DNA of 64,000 nucleotides from Amycolatopsis endophytica. Its GTDB lineage: Bacteria > Actinomycetota > Actinomycetes > Mycobacteriales > Pseudonocardiaceae. The position numbers and the translations under genes are program-made. Shown piece by piece: positions 1 to 9,995 of this stretch (the stretch's first letter is position 1; the number at the start of each line of letters is the position of its first letter). The notes below the pieces were generated by a model that saw nothing but the letters and a program-made list of their open reading frames with translations, was not told the DNA's origin and searched no databases. Where the stretch lies: the NCBI RefSeq assembly GCF_013410405.1, contig NZ_JACCFK010000001.1, positions 496,001-560,000 on the forward strand, read 5' to 3'.

Positions 1-2
1 CG

Positions 3-350
3 ACCGGAGCCGTCCAGTGGTTCCAGGCCCGCATCGGCAGCACCGCCTACCAGGGCTACTGCGAGAAGGCCGTCGAGAACGCCTACGGCACCACCGGCGT
101 GTGGGCCTCGGCCAACGCGCACTGGAACGGCGCCAGCCCCAAGCACGCCGGTGACCGCAACCCGCCGAAGGGCGCGTTCGTGTACTGGAACATCAGCTCC
201 TGGGGCCACGTCGGCATCTCCGACGGCGCCGGCGGCTTCTACGCCACCAGCGTCGGCGGCAAGATCGGCCACGTGACCAAGGCACAGGGCGGCTACAGCT
301 ACTTCAACAACTACCGCGGCTGGACCCCCGCCGCGGTCCCCCACCAGTAG
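3..350 (+). CDS. C-terminal part of secreted CHAP/NlpC-like cell-wall hydrolase (5' end outside window)
   Basis: The reading frame is open from base 3 and ends at TAG 348-350; the start lies outside the window. The visible 115 residues contain YQGYCEKAVENAYG near the left edge and a later WGHVGISDG. This Cys, then His-containing strand, then Gly/Asn/Tyr-rich end is the layout of CHAP or NlpC/P60-like cysteine peptidases, which cut peptidoglycan peptides outside the cell. No signal peptide can be seen because the N-terminus is missing. The gene converges on rho and shares its terminator. The family call rests on pattern only: the Cys/His pair fits, but the exact subfamily is open. Confidence 0.6.
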   Translation, partial: TGAVQWFQARIGSTAYQGYCEKAVENAYGTTGVWASANAHWNGASPKHAGDRNPPKGAFVYWNISSWGHVGISDGAGGFYATSVGGKIGHVTKAQGGYSYFNNYRGWTPAAVPHQ

Positions 351-362
351 GAACGCGACGAA

Positions 363-398
363 AAACGGCCACCCTCCGCAGCGGGAGGGTGGCCGTTT
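363..398. terminator. Bidirectional intrinsic terminator between the hydrolase gene and rho
   Basis: A 12-bp perfect stem, CGGCCACCCTCC (366-377) with GGAGGGTGGCCG (384-395), closes a 6-base loop. A run of A on the left (361-365) and TTT on the right give each strand a short U-tract. It lies between the TAG of the hydrolase (350) and the stop of rho (414), so it can end transcripts from both sides. Confidence 0.85.
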
Positions 399-413
399 CG
401 TCTGCTACGGAAC

Positions 414-2345
414 TCAGTCGTCGTCCGAGGCCAGTGCCGTCTTCGAGACCTGCATCAGGAACTCGATGTTGGTCTTGGTCTTGCGCAGCCGGGACAGCAG
501 CAGGTCGATGGCCTGCTGCGAGTCCAGCGCGTGCAGGACCCGGTGCAGCTTGTGCGTCACCGCGAGCTCGTCCGGCGAGAGCAGCAGCTCCTCCTTGCGG
601 GTACCGGACGGGTTGACGTCCACCGCCGGGAAGACGCGCCGCTCGGCGATCTTGCGGTCGAGCTTGAGCTCGGCGTTGCCGGTGCCCTTGAACTCTTCGA
701 AGATCACCGTGTCACCGGTGGACCCGGTCTCGACCATCGCCGTGGCGAAGATCGTCAGCGAGCCGCCGTTCTCGATGTTGCGCGCCGCGCCGAGGAAACG
801 CTTCGGCGGGAACAACGCGGTCGAGTCGACACCACCGGAGAGGATCCGGCCGGACGCCGGGGCCGCCAGGTTGTAGGCGCGGCCCAGACGGGTGATCGAG
901 TCGAGCAGGACCACCACGTCCATGCCCATCTCGACGAGCCGCTTGGCCCGCTCGATGGACAGCTCGGCGACCGAGGTGTGGTCTGACGGCGGGCGGTCGA
1001 AGGTCGAGGCGATGACCTCACCCTTCACCGACCGCTGCATGTCGGTGACCTCTTCCGGACGCTCGTCGACGAGGACGACCATCAGGTGGCACTCGGGGTT
1101 GTTCGTGGTGATCGCGTTCGCGATGTCCTGCATGATCGTGGTCTTACCGGCCTTCGGCGGCGACACGATCAGGGCACGCTGCCCCTTGCCGACCGGCATG
1201 ACCAGGTCGATCACACGGGTGGTCAGCTTGTGCGACTCGGTCTCCAGGCGCAGCCGCTCGTTCGGGTAGAGCGGGGTCAGCTTGGTGAACTCCGGACGGC
1301 GCTTGGCCTCGTCCGAGTCCAGGCCGTTGACCGTGTCGACCCGCACCAGCGGGTTGAACTTCTGGCGCTGCTGCTCGCCCTCGCGCGGCTGCTTGACCAC
1401 ACCGGTGATCGCGTCACCGCGGCGCAGGCCGTGCTTGCGGACCAGCGACAGCGACACGTACACGTCGTTCGGCCCCGGCAGGTAGCCCGAGGTGCGCACG
1501 AACGCGTAGTTGTCGAGGACGTCGAGGATGCCGGCGACCGGCAACAGGACGTCGTCCTCGCGGATCTCGGTGTCGGCGCCGCCCTCACCGCGGTTGCCGC
1601 GGCGGCGGCGGTCCCGGAACCGGCGGCCGCGACGGCCACCCTCGTCGTCGTCCTGGCCGCCACCGGAGTTCTGCCCACCGGAGTTCTGCTTGGGCTGGCC
1701 GCCACCGGCGTTGTCACGCTGGTCGTTGCGCTTGCGCTGGTCGCCGCCGCCCTGCTGGGACTGGTCGCCACCGCGCTCGTTGCCACCGCGCTGGCCCTGG
1801 TCGCCGCGGTTGTCGCCACCGCGGTTGTCCGGGCTGCCCGCGGCGCGGTTCGCGCCACGGCGACGGCGGGCGCCGCCCTCGCGACGGGGGCCGTCCTCGC
1901 CCTGCTGCTGCGGCGCTTCGGCGCCGTTCACCGGCTTCTCCGCCTTTTCGGGCTTGCCGGACCGTTCGGCCTTCTCCGCGGGCGCCGGCTTGTCGGCCGG
2001 GGCCTCGGCGGGCTGCCGGGTCTTCTCCACGGGCTTGGTCTGCACCGGAGCCTCCACCTTCGCGGCGATGCCGTCGAGGGGCAGGGTTTCGTCGGCAGCA
2101 CCGGCGCGCTTGCGCGGGGCCTTGCCCTGACGCTCGCGGATCGCGGCGATCAGATCGCCCTTGCGCATCCCCTTGGTGTCGCCGATGCCCAGCTGGCCGG
2201 CGAGTTCCCGCAGGTCGGCGATCACCATGCCGGACAGGCCGCCACTGCGGCGCTTCGGCGCGGCCGTACCGTTCTGCTCCCCTGGCTCAGCGGCGGACGC
2301 AGCCGTTGCCGCCACGTCACCGCTCAAAAGATCGGTGTTGCTCAC
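414..2345 (-). CDS. rho: Transcription termination factor Rho with a long RG/Q-rich insert
   Basis: Rho is the hexameric RNA-dependent ATPase/helicase that ends transcription. The chosen GTG start (2345, VSNTDLLSGDV) has AGGAAGGA about 7 bases upstream; an in-frame start at 2369 lacks such a site. Of 643 residues, about 35-75 form the Rho N-terminal domain. About 80-255 are low-complexity, rich in Arg, Gly, Gln and Asn, which is typical of actinobacterial Rho but long. RNA binding begins near 260 (REDDVLLPVAGILDVLDNYA). Walker A is SPPKAGKTT near 395 and Walker B is VVVLLDSITRLGRAYN. Rho follows thrB on the same strand after a 390-base gap that probably holds its own promoter. Confidence 0.97.
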   Translation of the reverse strand: MSNTDLLSGDVAATAASAAEPGEQNGTAAPKRRSGGLSGMVIADLRELAGQLGIGDTKGMRKGDLIAAIRERQGKAPRKRAGAADETLPLDGIAAKVEAPVQTKPVEKTRQPAEAPADKPAPAEKAERSGKPEKAEKPVNGAEAPQQQGEDGPRREGGARRRRGANRAAGSPDNRGGDNRGDQGQRGGNERGGDQSQQGGGDQRKRNDQRDNAGGGQPKQNSGGQNSGGGQDDDEGGRRGRRFRDRRRRGNRGEGGADTEIREDDVLLPVAGILDVLDNYAFVRTSGYLPGPNDVYVSLSLVRKHGLRRGDAITGVVKQPREGEQQRQKFNPLVRVDTVNGLDSDEAKRRPEFTKLTPLYPNERLRLETESHKLTTRVIDLVMPVGKGQRALIVSPPKAGKTTIMQDIANAITTNNPECHLMVVLVDERPEEVTDMQRSVKGEVIASTFDRPPSDHTSVAELSIERAKRLVEMGMDVVVLLDSITRLGRAYNLAAPASGRILSGGVDSTALFPPKRFLGAARNIENGGSLTIFATAMVETGSTGDTVIFEEFKGTGNAELKLDRKIAERRVFPAVDVNPSGTRKEELLLSPDELAVTHKLHRVLHALDSQQAIDLLLSRLRKTKTNIEFLMQVSKTALASDDD

Positions 2346-2735
2346 ACATGTCCTTCCTGACCGATCCACGCCTCCAGGTGGATCAGCGGACTACCGCCCG
2401 CGTCCGATCGCGAAACGGTCTGCTCCTGCCCTCCTGTGGCTTCCCCGGCCGGGACACACGGGTCACAGCGGCGGAGCCGCCACACGGGGTCTTGCGTGTT
2501 CCAGGTGGAACGCGCCGAATTCGTGTCACCGTGGCTACCGGAAACCCGCCTAGGTCAATCCCTGCACCAGCTATGCGGAATTATCGACTCAACAAGAGAA
2601 TGCGATCCGGGTAGATCCCCCGGGACCGACACCGGGTGCGATTGCGCGCGGTGATCGAACGCCCCCGAGGGTAGACCGACGGGGGACGAGGTGCAACAAC
2701 CACCCCCCGGCGCGCCGGAAATCTCCGCACGGACG
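2346..2735 (-). other. 390-base leader/intergenic region between thrB and rho
   Basis: No convincing gene is seen. Read on the minus strand, a weak promoter-like pair TTGTTG (2595-2590) and TAGCTG (2573-2568) with a 16-base spacer could start a rho transcript with a leader of roughly 220 bases. A perfect 12-bp palindrome CCGGCGCGCCGG lies at 2707-2718. The AT-rich patch 2575-2600 stands out against its GC-rich surroundings. The promoter is a guess; the rest is a description. Confidence 0.35.
2662..2685 (-). terminator. Possible hairpin terminator after thrB
   Basis: CCCCCG (2662-2667) can pair with CGGGGG (2680-2685) around a 12-base loop, 50 bases past the thrB stop. There is no U-tract, so it would be a weak or Rho-assisted terminator. 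Confidence 0.3.
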
Positions 2736-3617
2736 CTATCGACCCGTGACCTGAACCCCGGTCCGGTCGACCGGCAGCTCGATGACTTCGAACCCCTCAA
2801 CGTCCACGCCAGCGGGAATTATTCCGTCGACGGTCAGCGCCAGCACGGTCGGGCCGGCGCCGGACACGGTGGCCGCGACCCCGGCCGCGCGCAGTTCGTG
2901 CACGAGACGGGCGGTCGCGGGGTAGGCGGAGGCACGGTAGTGCTGGTGCAACCGGTCCTCAGTGGCCGGCAGCAGCAGCGCGGGCCTGCTGGTCAGCGCG
3001 TGCACCGCCAGCGCCGCGCGGCCGGTGGACAACGCCGCGTCCGTGTGCGGGACCTCGGCGGGCAGCAGACCACGCGTGGCCTCGGTAGACGACTGCACCG
3101 ACGGCACCGCGACGACCGGGCGGATCGACGGATGCGGGTTGAGCCGCTCCGCGTGAAAGCGGCCGTTGTCGCACCAGGCCAGAACGAAACCACCCAAGAG
3201 GCTGGCGGCCGCGTTGTCCGCGTGGCCCTCGAACCCGGCCGACAACTGGACGGCGTCACCGTCGAGCGGCTTGTCCGCCAGCGCGTACCCCGCGGCGATC
3301 CCCGACACCACCGCGGCGGCCGAGGAACCCAGCCCCCGCGCGTGCGGGATCTTGTTGAAGCAGCGCAGATGCAGCCCCGGCGGCTTGACCCCGAGGTGCT
3401 CGCACGCGCGCCGCAGCGCCCGCACCACGAGATGCCGCTCGTCGGTGGGCACGTCCTCGATCCCGCCTGCCCCCGCGTCGAACACCTCGACCTTGAGACC
3501 GGCGTCGGTGACCTGCACCTCGACGACGTCGTGCAGCGCGAGCGCCAGCCCGAGCGCGTCGAAGCCCGGGCCGAGGTTCGCGCTCGACGCCGGAACGGTC
3601 ACCTGCAGGGACGTCAC
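2736..3617 (-). CDS. thrB: Homoserine kinase
   Basis: Phosphorylates homoserine with ATP to O-phosphohomoserine, the substrate of the neighbouring threonine synthase. The 293-residue protein is a GHMP kinase. It has the substrate motif [18 protein letters not shown] at the N-terminus, the phosphate loop [14 protein letters not shown] near residues 90-103 and the C-terminal motif [11 protein letters not shown]. The GTG start at 3617 overlaps the thrC stop by four bases (GTGA), which fixes the start and implies translational coupling. Last gene of the argS-lysA-hom-thrC-thrB run. Confidence 0.96.
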   Translation of the reverse strand: MTSLQVTVPASSANLGPGFDALGLALALHDVVEVQVTDAGLKVEVFDAGAGGIEDVPTDERHLVVRALRRACEHLGVKPPGLHLRCFNKIPHARGLGSSAAAVVSGIAAGYALADKPLDGDAVQLSAGFEGHADNAAASLLGGFVLAWCDNGRFHAERLNPHPSIRPVVAVPSVQSSTEATRGLLPAEVPHTDAALSTGRAALAVHALTSRPALLLPATEDRLHQHYRASAYPATARLVHELRAAGVAATVSGAGPTVLALTVDGIIPAGVDVEGFEVIELPVDRTGVQVTGR

Positions 3618-4678
3618 GTGAGCTCCAGCGCGGAGGCGACCGCACGCGGGTCCACGGCCAGCGGCTCGACCTCGACGTTGCCCTCCAGTGCCGTGCCAGG
3701 GTCCTTGAGGCCGTGACCGGTGACGGTGCACACGACCGTCGAGCCCTTCGGGAGGCGGCCGTCGGCGGCCGTGGCGAGCAGTCCCGCGACGCTCGTCGCC
3801 GACGCCGGCTCGACGAAAACGCCTTCCCTGCTGGCCAGCAGCCGGTACGCGGCGAGGATCTTCTCGTCGGTCACGGCCTCGAACAGGCCACCGGAGGCGT
3901 TTTTCGCCTTGACCGCGCCCTCCCACGAGGCCGGGCTGCCGACGCGGATCGCGGTGGCGATCGTCTCCGGCTCGGCCACCGGCTCGCCCTTGACGAGCGG
4001 CGCGGCGCCCGCGGCCTGGAATCCGAACATGCGCGGTGTGGACTTCACCACACCGTCCGCGGCGTACTCGGAGTACCCGGCCCAGTAGGCGGTGATGTTG
4101 CCCGCGTTGCCGACCGGGAGGCAGTGGATGTCCGGGGCCCGGCCGAGGACGTCGCAGATCTCCCACGCGGCGGTCTTCTGACCGATCAGGCGCACCGGGT
4201 TGACCGAGTTGACCAGCGTCACCGGATGGTCGATCGCGGTCTTGCGGGCCAGTTCGAGGCAGTCGTCGAAGTTGCCGTCGATCTGCAGGATGCGCGCGCC
4301 GTGCAGGATCGCCTGCGCGAGCTTGCCCATCGCGATCTTGCCCTGCGGGATGAGAACCGCGCAGGTCAGGCCCGCGCGAGCGGCGTAGGCGGCGGCGGAG
4401 GCCGAGGTGTTGCCGGTGGAGGCGCAGATGACCGCCTGCAGGCCGCTGGCCTTGGCGTGCGTGATCGCCACCGTCATGCCGCGGTCCTTGAAGGACCCGG
4501 TCGGGTTCGCGCCCTCGACCTTGAGGTAGACGGTCGACCCGGTCAGCTCCGACAGGTGCGGCGCGGGCATCAGCGGTGTGTTGCCCTCGCCGAGGGTGAT
4601 GACCTCCGCTCCGGCCGGAACCGGTACCCGGTCGGCGTACGCCTCGATGATCCCGGGCCAGCCGGCCTTCGCAGTCAT
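3614..4678 (-). CDS. thrC: Threonine synthase
   Basis: PLP enzyme converting O-phosphohomoserine to threonine. At 354 residues it matches the short actinobacterial type. The PLP lysine lies in [11 protein letters not shown] near residue 64, and the phosphate-binding loop is seen as [13 protein letters not shown]. The start opens LGEGNTPL, typical of the family. ATG at 4678 overlaps the hom stop (ATGA) and its own stop overlaps the thrB start (GTGA), so hom, thrC and thrB are translated as a coupled set. Confidence 0.96.
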   Translation of the reverse strand: MTAKAGWPGIIEAYADRVPVPAGAEVITLGEGNTPLMPAPHLSELTGSTVYLKVEGANPTGSFKDRGMTVAITHAKASGLQAVICASTGNTSASAAAYAARAGLTCAVLIPQGKIAMGKLAQAILHGARILQIDGNFDDCLELARKTAIDHPVTLVNSVNPVRLIGQKTAAWEICDVLGRAPDIHCLPVGNAGNITAYWAGYSEYAADGVVKSTPRMFGFQAAGAAPLVKGEPVAEPETIATAIRVGSPASWEGAVKAKNASGGLFEAVTDEKILAAYRLLASREGVFVEPASATSVAGLLATAADGRLPKGSTVVCTVTGHGLKDPGTALEGNVEVEPLAVDPRAVASALELT

Positions 4679-5991
4679 GAATCCTCGCCTTCCACCCGCA
4701 TCACGCTGACGACCTCGTTCACGACGTCCATTTTCCCGATGGCCTCGACCGTCGCCGCCAGCGCCGCGTCCGGTGCGAGGTGCGTCACGATGACCAGGCT
4801 CGCGGTGTTGGTCCGGTCACGTTGCCGGACCGCCGCGATGCTCACGCCCTGCGCCGCGAACTCCTGCGCCACCTGGGCGAGCACACCCGGCTTGTCGGCG
4901 ACGTCGAGGCTGACGTGGTACCGCGTCGGCGTCTGGCCCATCGGCCGCACCGGCAGCGCGGCGTGCGCCGACTCGCGCGGACCGCGCCCGCCGACCACCC
5001 GGTTGCGGGCGACCGCGACCAGGTCGCCGAGCACCGCGCTGGCCGTGGGCGCGCCACCGGCGCCCTGGCCGTAGAACATCAGGTTCCCCGCCGCGTCCGC
5101 CTCGACGAACACCGCGTTGAACGCTCCGCCGACGCTCGCCAGCGGGTGGCTGCGCGGGATCATCACCGGGTGCACGCGCGCCGACACCGACTCGGTGCCG
5201 TCCGCGCTCTCGACGCGTTCGCAGATGGAGAGCAGCTTCACCGTGCGCCCCAGCGCCTTCGCGGCCGCGATGTCCGAAGCGGACACGTTCGAGATGCCCT
5301 CGCGGTGCACGTCGGAGGCGGTGACGCGGGTGTGGAACGCGAGCGAGGCGAGGATGGCCGCCTTGGACGCCGCGTCGTAACCGTCGACGTCCGCGGTCGG
5401 GTCCGCCTCCGCGTAGCCGAGGCGGCTGGCCTCGTCGAGGGTTTCGGCGTATCCGGCGCCCGTGGAGTCCATCGCGTGCAGGATGAAGTTGGTGGTGCCG
5501 TTGACGATGCCCATCACCTTGGTGATGCGGTCACCGGCCAGCGACTCGCGCAGCGGGCGCAGCAGCGGGATCGCACCGGCCACCGCGGCCTCGAAGTAGA
5601 GGTCGGCGCCGGAGGCGTCGGCCGCTTCGGACAGCTCCGCGGAGTGCTCGGCCAGCAGCGCCTTGTTGGCCGTGACGACCGACTTCCCCTTGCGCAGCGC
5701 GGTGAGCAGCCATTCGCGCACCGGGTCGACGCCACCGATCAACTCGACCACGACGTCCACATCGGACTCGACAAGCGCGGCGGCGTCACTGGTCAGCAGG
5801 TGCTGGGGCAGCTCGGGATGCTTGTCCGGACGGCGCACCGCGATGCCCGCCAGCTCGACCGGCGCACCGGCGCGGGCGGCCAGCTCGCCGGCCTGCTCGG
5901 TGAGCAGCCGGGCGACCTCGGTGCCCACCGTGCCGCAGCCCAGCAGGGCCACGCGCACCGTCTTGCCGTCTACAGTGGACATTGCAGTCAC
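4675..5991 (-). CDS. hom: Homoserine dehydrogenase with C-terminal ACT domain
   Basis: Reduces aspartate semialdehyde to homoserine with NAD(P)H, the branch point to threonine and methionine. The Rossmann motif [17 protein letters not shown] is near residues 14-30. The catalytic region includes [11 protein letters not shown] and [11 protein letters not shown]. An ACT domain (about 355-430, beginning [18 protein letters not shown]) fits allosteric feedback by threonine, as known for this family. The GTG at 5991 overlaps the lysA stop (GTGA); an ATG three codons later (5982) is the alternative, and GGAGGT sits 4 and 13 bases upstream of them respectively. Confidence 0.96.
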   Translation of the reverse strand: MTAMSTVDGKTVRVALLGCGTVGTEVARLLTEQAGELAARAGAPVELAGIAVRRPDKHPELPQHLLTSDAAALVESDVDVVVELIGGVDPVREWLLTALRKGKSVVTANKALLAEHSAELSEAADASGADLYFEAAVAGAIPLLRPLRESLAGDRITKVMGIVNGTTNFILHAMDSTGAGYAETLDEASRLGYAEADPTADVDGYDAASKAAILASLAFHTRVTASDVHREGISNVSASDIAAAKALGRTVKLLSICERVESADGTESVSARVHPVMIPRSHPLASVGGAFNAVFVEADAAGNLMFYGQGAGGAPTASAVLGDLVAVARNRVVGGRGPRESAHAALPVRPMGQTPTRYHVSLDVADKPGVLAQVAQEFAAQGVSIAAVRQRDRTNTASLVIVTHLAPDAALAATVEAIGKMDVVNEVVSVMRVEGEDS

Positions 5992-7424
5992 GACACCTCC
6001 AGCTGCAGCATGTCGTCGATCGTCTCGCGGCGCAGGAGCAGGCGCGCACTCCCGTTGCGCACCGCCACCACCGCCGGGCGCGGCTGCCGGTTGTAGTTGC
6101 TGGCCATGGAGTAGCAGTAGGCGCCCGTCGCCGCCACGGCGAGCAGGTCACCGGGCGCGAGCGTGTCGGGCAGCCAGCAGTCACGCACGACGATGTCGCC
6201 GGACTCGCAGTGCTTGCCCACCACACGGGACAACGCGGAGCCGACCTGCTCGTTCGTCCCGTCGTCACTCGCGCGCGAGACCAGCCGGACGTCGTACACC
6301 GCGTCGTAGAGCGGCGTGCGGATGTTGTCGCTCATCCCGCCGTCCACGCTGACGTAGCGCCGGGAGTCGTCGTCCCCCAGCGAAACGTCCTTGATGGTGC
6401 CCACCTCGTACAGCGTGACCGTGCCCGGTCCGGCGATGGCGCGGCCCGGCTCACCCGCGATCCGCGGCACCGGCAGCCCGGCGAACTCGCACTCCTTGCG
6501 CACGATCTCGCGGATCTGCGTGATCATCTGCGCGGGCGGCGGCGGGTTGTCCTTGTCGGTGTAGGCGATGCCGAAACCACCGCCGAGGTCCACCAGCGAC
6601 AGCTGCTCCAGCAGCTGATCGCCGTGCTCCTTGGCCAGCTCGGCCAGCAGCCCGATCACACGGCGGGCGGCGACCTCGAACCCGTCGGCGTCGAAGATCT
6701 GCGAACCGATGTGGCTGTGCAGGCCGACCAGGCGCAGCGACGGCGCGTTGAGCACCCGGCGCACCGCCTCCGCGGCGTCACCAGCGGCGAGCGAGAACCC
6801 GAACTTCTGGTCCTCGTGCGCGGTCGCGATGAACTCGTGCGTGTGCGCCTCGACGCCGACCGTGACGCGGATGAGCACCTTCTGCTCGACGTCCAGCCGG
6901 GCCGCGACGTCGGCCAGCCGCGCGATCTCGTAGTAGGAGTCGAGCACGACCGTGCCGACCCCGGCACCGACCGCGGTCTCCAGCTCGGCGACCGACTTGT
7001 TGTTGCCGTGGAAGGTGATCCGCTCCGGCGGGAACCCGGCGCGCAGCGCGACCGCCAGCTCACCGCCGCTCGCGACGTCCATGCTCAGACCCTGCCCGGC
7101 GACCCAGCGGGCCACCTCGGTGCACAGGAACGCCTTGGCGGCGTAGTGCACCAGCGACGGGTCGTCGAACGCCTCGGCGTACTCGGCGCAACGCGACTTG
7201 AAGTCCGCCTCGTCCACGACGAACAGCGGCGTGCCGTACGTTTCGGCCAGCTGCCGAACGTCGACACCGGCGATGCGCACGACGCCGTCCGGGGCGCGGT
7301 AGGCGTTGCGGGGCCAGACCTTCGGGTAGAGCCGGTCGAGCTCGGCGGAACTGGACGGGGGAAAACCGGAGGCGTCGACATGCGGGTAAACCTCCGCGTG
7401 CCGTGGGCCGGCGGGGTGAGCCAT
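5988..7424 (-). CDS. lysA: Diaminopimelate decarboxylase
   Basis: Decarboxylates meso-diaminopimelate to lysine with PLP. The 478-residue protein has the alanine-racemase-like barrel at the N-terminus with the PLP lysine in [10 protein letters not shown] near residue 93. It also has the glycine-rich phosphate site [11 protein letters not shown] and a C-terminal beta domain with the substrate-binding motif CESGD and the final [14 protein letters not shown]. Its ATG lies 6 bases after the argS stop and its end overlaps hom, so it belongs to the same operon. Confidence 0.96.
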   Translation of the reverse strand: MAHPAGPRHAEVYPHVDASGFPPSSSAELDRLYPKVWPRNAYRAPDGVVRIAGVDVRQLAETYGTPLFVVDEADFKSRCAEYAEAFDDPSLVHYAAKAFLCTEVARWVAGQGLSMDVASGGELAVALRAGFPPERITFHGNNKSVAELETAVGAGVGTVVLDSYYEIARLADVAARLDVEQKVLIRVTVGVEAHTHEFIATAHEDQKFGFSLAAGDAAEAVRRVLNAPSLRLVGLHSHIGSQIFDADGFEVAARRVIGLLAELAKEHGDQLLEQLSLVDLGGGFGIAYTDKDNPPPPAQMITQIREIVRKECEFAGLPVPRIAGEPGRAIAGPGTVTLYEVGTIKDVSLGDDDSRRYVSVDGGMSDNIRTPLYDAVYDVRLVSRASDDGTNEQVGSALSRVVGKHCESGDIVVRDCWLPDTLAPGDLLAVAATGAYCYSMASNYNRQPRPAVVAVRNGSARLLLRRETIDDMLQLEVS

Positions 7425-7430
7425 CAGTGA

Positions 7431-9086
7431 TTACATCCGTTCCGGGGCTGATACACCGAGCAGGGCGAGGCCGTTGGCGAACACCTGGCGCGCCGCCTCG
7501 CACAGGGCGAGGCGGGCGGAGGTGAGCGGGGTCGCCTCCTCGTCGCCCTTGGGGAGCACCTGCGCGACGGCGTAGAACTTGTGGAACGCGCCGGCCAGGC
7601 TCTCCAGGTAACGCGCCACGCGGTGCGGTTCACGCAACTCCGCGGCACGCTGGAGCACGTTCGGGAACTCCCCGATCGTGCGGATCAGGTCACCCTCGCG
7701 GTCGAGGGTCAGCAGCCCGAAGTCGGCATCGTTGCTGTACTTCAGTCCCAAGTCGGCAGCGTTGCGCTGCAGCGAGGCGAGCCGGGCGTGCGCGTACTGC
7801 ACGTAGTAGACCGGGTTCTCGTCGCTGTGCTTGCGCAGCAGGTCGAGGTCGATGTCCAAAGACGAGTCGACGGAGTAGCGGGTCAGCTCGTAGCGGGCCG
7901 CGTCCACGCCGACGGCCTCGACGAGGTCCTCCATCGTGATGACCGTGCCCGCCCGCTTGCTCATCCGGACCGGCTTGCCCGCGCTGACGAGGTTGACCAT
8001 CTGGCCGATCAGCACCTCGACGACGTCCGGGTCGTGGCCCATCGCGGACGCGGCGGCCTTGAGGCGGGCGATGTAGCCGTGGTGGTCGGCGCCCAGCATG
8101 TAGATGTTGAGGTCGAAGCCGCGCCCGATCTTGTCCTGCAGGTAGGCGATGTCACCGGCGATGTAGGCGGGCGCGCCGTCGCTCTTGATGACCACGCGGT
8201 CCTTGTCGTCGCCGAACTCCGTGGAACGCAGCCACCACGCACCGTCGGCGTGGTAGAGGCTGCCGTCGTCCTTGAGGCTCTGCACGGCCTTCTCGACCGC
8301 GCCGGACTGGTGCAGCGAGTCCTCGTGGAAGAAGACGTCGAAGTCCGTGCCGAACTCGTGCAGGCTCTTCTTGATCTCTTCGAACATCAACTCGACGCCG
8401 ATGCGGCGGAAGGTCTCGTTCCGCTCGTCCTCGGGCAGCGACAGCGCACTGGGCTCCTGCCGCAGCACCTCGGCCGCGATGTCGGTGATGTAGGCGCCGG
8501 CGTAGCCGTCCTCCGGCGCGGGCTCGCCCTTCGCACCGGCGATGAGGGACCGGACGAACCGGTCGATCTGCGCACCGGCGTCGTTGAAGTAGTACTCGCG
8601 GGTGACGTCGGAGCCCTGCGCGCCGAGGATGCGGCCGAGCGCGTCGCCGACCGCGGCCCAGCGGGTGCCGCCCAGGTGGATCGGTCCGGTCGGGTTGGCC
8701 GAGACGAACTCCAGGTTGATCTTGCGGCCCTGGAGCGTCTCACCACGACCGTAGGCGTCGCCGAGCGTGAGCACCTGGCGGATCTGCTCGCCCTGCGCGT
8801 CGGCGGCCAGGCGCAGGTTCACGAAACCGGGGCCCGCGATCTCAGCGGAGTCGATGCCGTCGGTGGCCACGAGGGCGTCCGCCAGCTCCTGCGCGAAGTC
8901 CCGCGGGGCGAGGCCGGCCTTCTTCGCCACCTGCAGCGCGACGTTGGTGGCGTAGTCTCCGTGTTCCGGGTTGCGCGGACGCTCGACCGTCACCGTCGCG
9001 GGCAGCACCGCGGTGTCGGCGCCTCGGGTGGCGAGCACCTGCGCGGCGGACGTACGGACCAGGTCAGCTAGGGCCTCGGGAGTCAC
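7431..9086 (-). CDS. argS: Arginyl-tRNA synthetase
   Basis: Class I aminoacyl-tRNA synthetase that charges tRNA-Arg. The 551 residues show the N-terminal Arg-specific additive domain, the class I signature as [17 protein letters not shown] (near residue 135) and the KMSKS-like loop as RMSKRAG (near 377). The end is a helical anticodon-binding domain (DALR-type). It starts with GTG at 9086 and is the first gene of the lysA-hom-thrC-thrB operon, a linkage conserved among actinomycetes. A tRNA-Arg(CCG) gene lies 2.8 kb away. Confidence 0.97.
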   Translation of the reverse strand: MTPEALADLVRTSAAQVLATRGADTAVLPATVTVERPRNPEHGDYATNVALQVAKKAGLAPRDFAQELADALVATDGIDSAEIAGPGFVNLRLAADAQGEQIRQVLTLGDAYGRGETLQGRKINLEFVSANPTGPIHLGGTRWAAVGDALGRILGAQGSDVTREYYFNDAGAQIDRFVRSLIAGAKGEPAPEDGYAGAYITDIAAEVLRQEPSALSLPEDERNETFRRIGVELMFEEIKKSLHEFGTDFDVFFHEDSLHQSGAVEKAVQSLKDDGSLYHADGAWWLRSTEFGDDKDRVVIKSDGAPAYIAGDIAYLQDKIGRGFDLNIYMLGADHHGYIARLKAAASAMGHDPDVVEVLIGQMVNLVSAGKPVRMSKRAGTVITMEDLVEAVGVDAARYELTRYSVDSSLDIDLDLLRKHSDENPVYYVQYAHARLASLQRNAADLGLKYSNDADFGLLTLDREGDLIRTIGEFPNVLQRAAELREPHRVARYLESLAGAFHKFYAVAQVLPKGDEEATPLTSARLALCEAARQVFANGLALLGVSAPERM

Positions 9087-9117
9087 CAGCCGAGTGTAAG
9101 GGCCACGACCTCGGGCG

Positions 9118-9160
9118 TTGACAGGGACCGAACACGGGGTCCCTAAACTCTACCCGGGTA
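9118..9160 (+). promoter_or_regulatory. Promoter with MerR-like long spacer and a CsoR-like palindrome, before DUF3105/DUF305
   Basis: TTGACA (9118-9123) and TAAACT (9144-9149) are good -35 and -10 elements but are 20 bases apart. The spacer is filled exactly by an inverted repeat, GGGACC (9124-9129) and GGTCCC (9138-9143). Just after it lies a perfect palindrome TACCCGGGTA (9151-9160). Long spacers with a central dyad are the hallmark of MerR-family activation, and TACCC/GGGTA half-sites recall CsoR copper operators. The elements are seen; the regulators are inferred. Confidence 0.5.
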
Positions 9161-9188
9161 TATCCACTTGACGGGAGACGCGGGAGCC

Positions 9189-9995
9189 ATGGCCAGCGGC
9201 ACGAAGAAGAAGGGCGCACCGAAGAAGGGCAGCGTGAAGGCGGCCCGTGGCTCGGTGGTGTCCAAGAAGGGCGTGCCCTGGGGCACCATCGTCGCGGTGG
9301 TCGCGGTCGTGGCGCTCGCCGCGGTCGTCGTCGGCTACTACCTGGTCCAGTCGGCGCCCAAGCGCGCGCTGGCGGAGTGGGCGCCCACCGCCGACAACCC
9401 GGACCCGTCGCTGACCATCCCGGGGATCGTCACGGCGCAGTACGCGGGCAGTGTGCACGTCCTGCCGACCGAGCGGGTGGCCTACGACCACTCGCCGCCC
9501 TTCGGCGGCCCGCACGACGGGTACTGGGCCGCGTGCAACGGCATCGTCTACCCGACCGCGGTGCGCACCGAGAACATGGTGCACGGGCTCGAGCACGGTG
9601 CGGTGTGGATCGCGTACAACCCGGACCAGGTCAGCGGTGACGCGCTCAACACGCTCAAGACCAAGGTCGAGGGCAAGCCGTACACGATGATGTCGCCCTA
9701 CCCCGGCCTCGACAAGCCGATCTCCCTGCAGTCGTGGGGCCACCAGCTCAAGCTGGACTCGGCCACCGACGAGCGGATCGACCAGTTCATCACGGCGCTG
9801 CGCACCAACCAGAACGTTTACCCGGAGGTCGGTGCCTCGTGCGACGCGCTCGGCCCCGGCGCGTTCGACCCGGACAACCCGCCGCCCTTCGACCCGACGC
9901 CGCCCGGCCCGGACGCCAAGCCCATGGACTACCAGGGCTCGGCCGGCACGCAGCAGGACACGGGCATGGGCTCGACCCCGGCTCCGACGTCCTGA
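9189..9995 (+). CDS. DUF3105 membrane-anchored protein
   Basis: A 268-residue protein with a Lys-rich cytoplasmic start (MASGTKKKGAPKKGS), one membrane segment at about residues 31-52 and an extracytoplasmic domain. That domain carries the family signatures YDHSPPFGGPHDGY and ENMVHGLEHGAVWIAYNP, whose His and Asn residues could bind a metal. The tail is Pro-rich. ATG 9189 is preferred over an in-frame TTG at 9168. It shares one base with the next gene (TGATG), so the two are coupled. The molecular function of DUF3105 is not established; the pairing with DUF305 hints at metal handling at the cell surface. Confidence 0.8.
   Translation: MASGTKKKGAPKKGSVKAARGSVVSKKGVPWGTIVAVVAVVALAAVVVGYYLVQSAPKRALAEWAPTADNPDPSLTIPGIVTAQYAGSVHVLPTERVAYDHSPPFGGPHDGYWAACNGIVYPTAVRTENMVHGLEHGAVWIAYNPDQVSGDALNTLKTKVEGKPYTMMSPYPGLDKPISLQSWGHQLKLDSATDERIDQFITALRTNQNVYPEVGASCDALGPGAFDPDNPPPFDPTPPGPDAKPMDYQGSAGTQQDTGMGSTPAPTS

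Noticed and set aside
1086..2360. Long plus-strand open frame opposite rho
   Set aside because: Shadow of the GC-rich, low-complexity rho gene; Val/Leu/Ala-rich with no conserved pattern.
2691..8999. Several long plus-strand open frames opposite the thr/lys/arg genes
   Set aside because: All are antisense shadows; the minus-strand genes have complete family motifs and coupled starts.
9150..9743. Minus-strand open frame opposite DUF3105
   Set aside because: Antisense shadow; the plus strand carries the clear DUF3105 signatures and a membrane segment.
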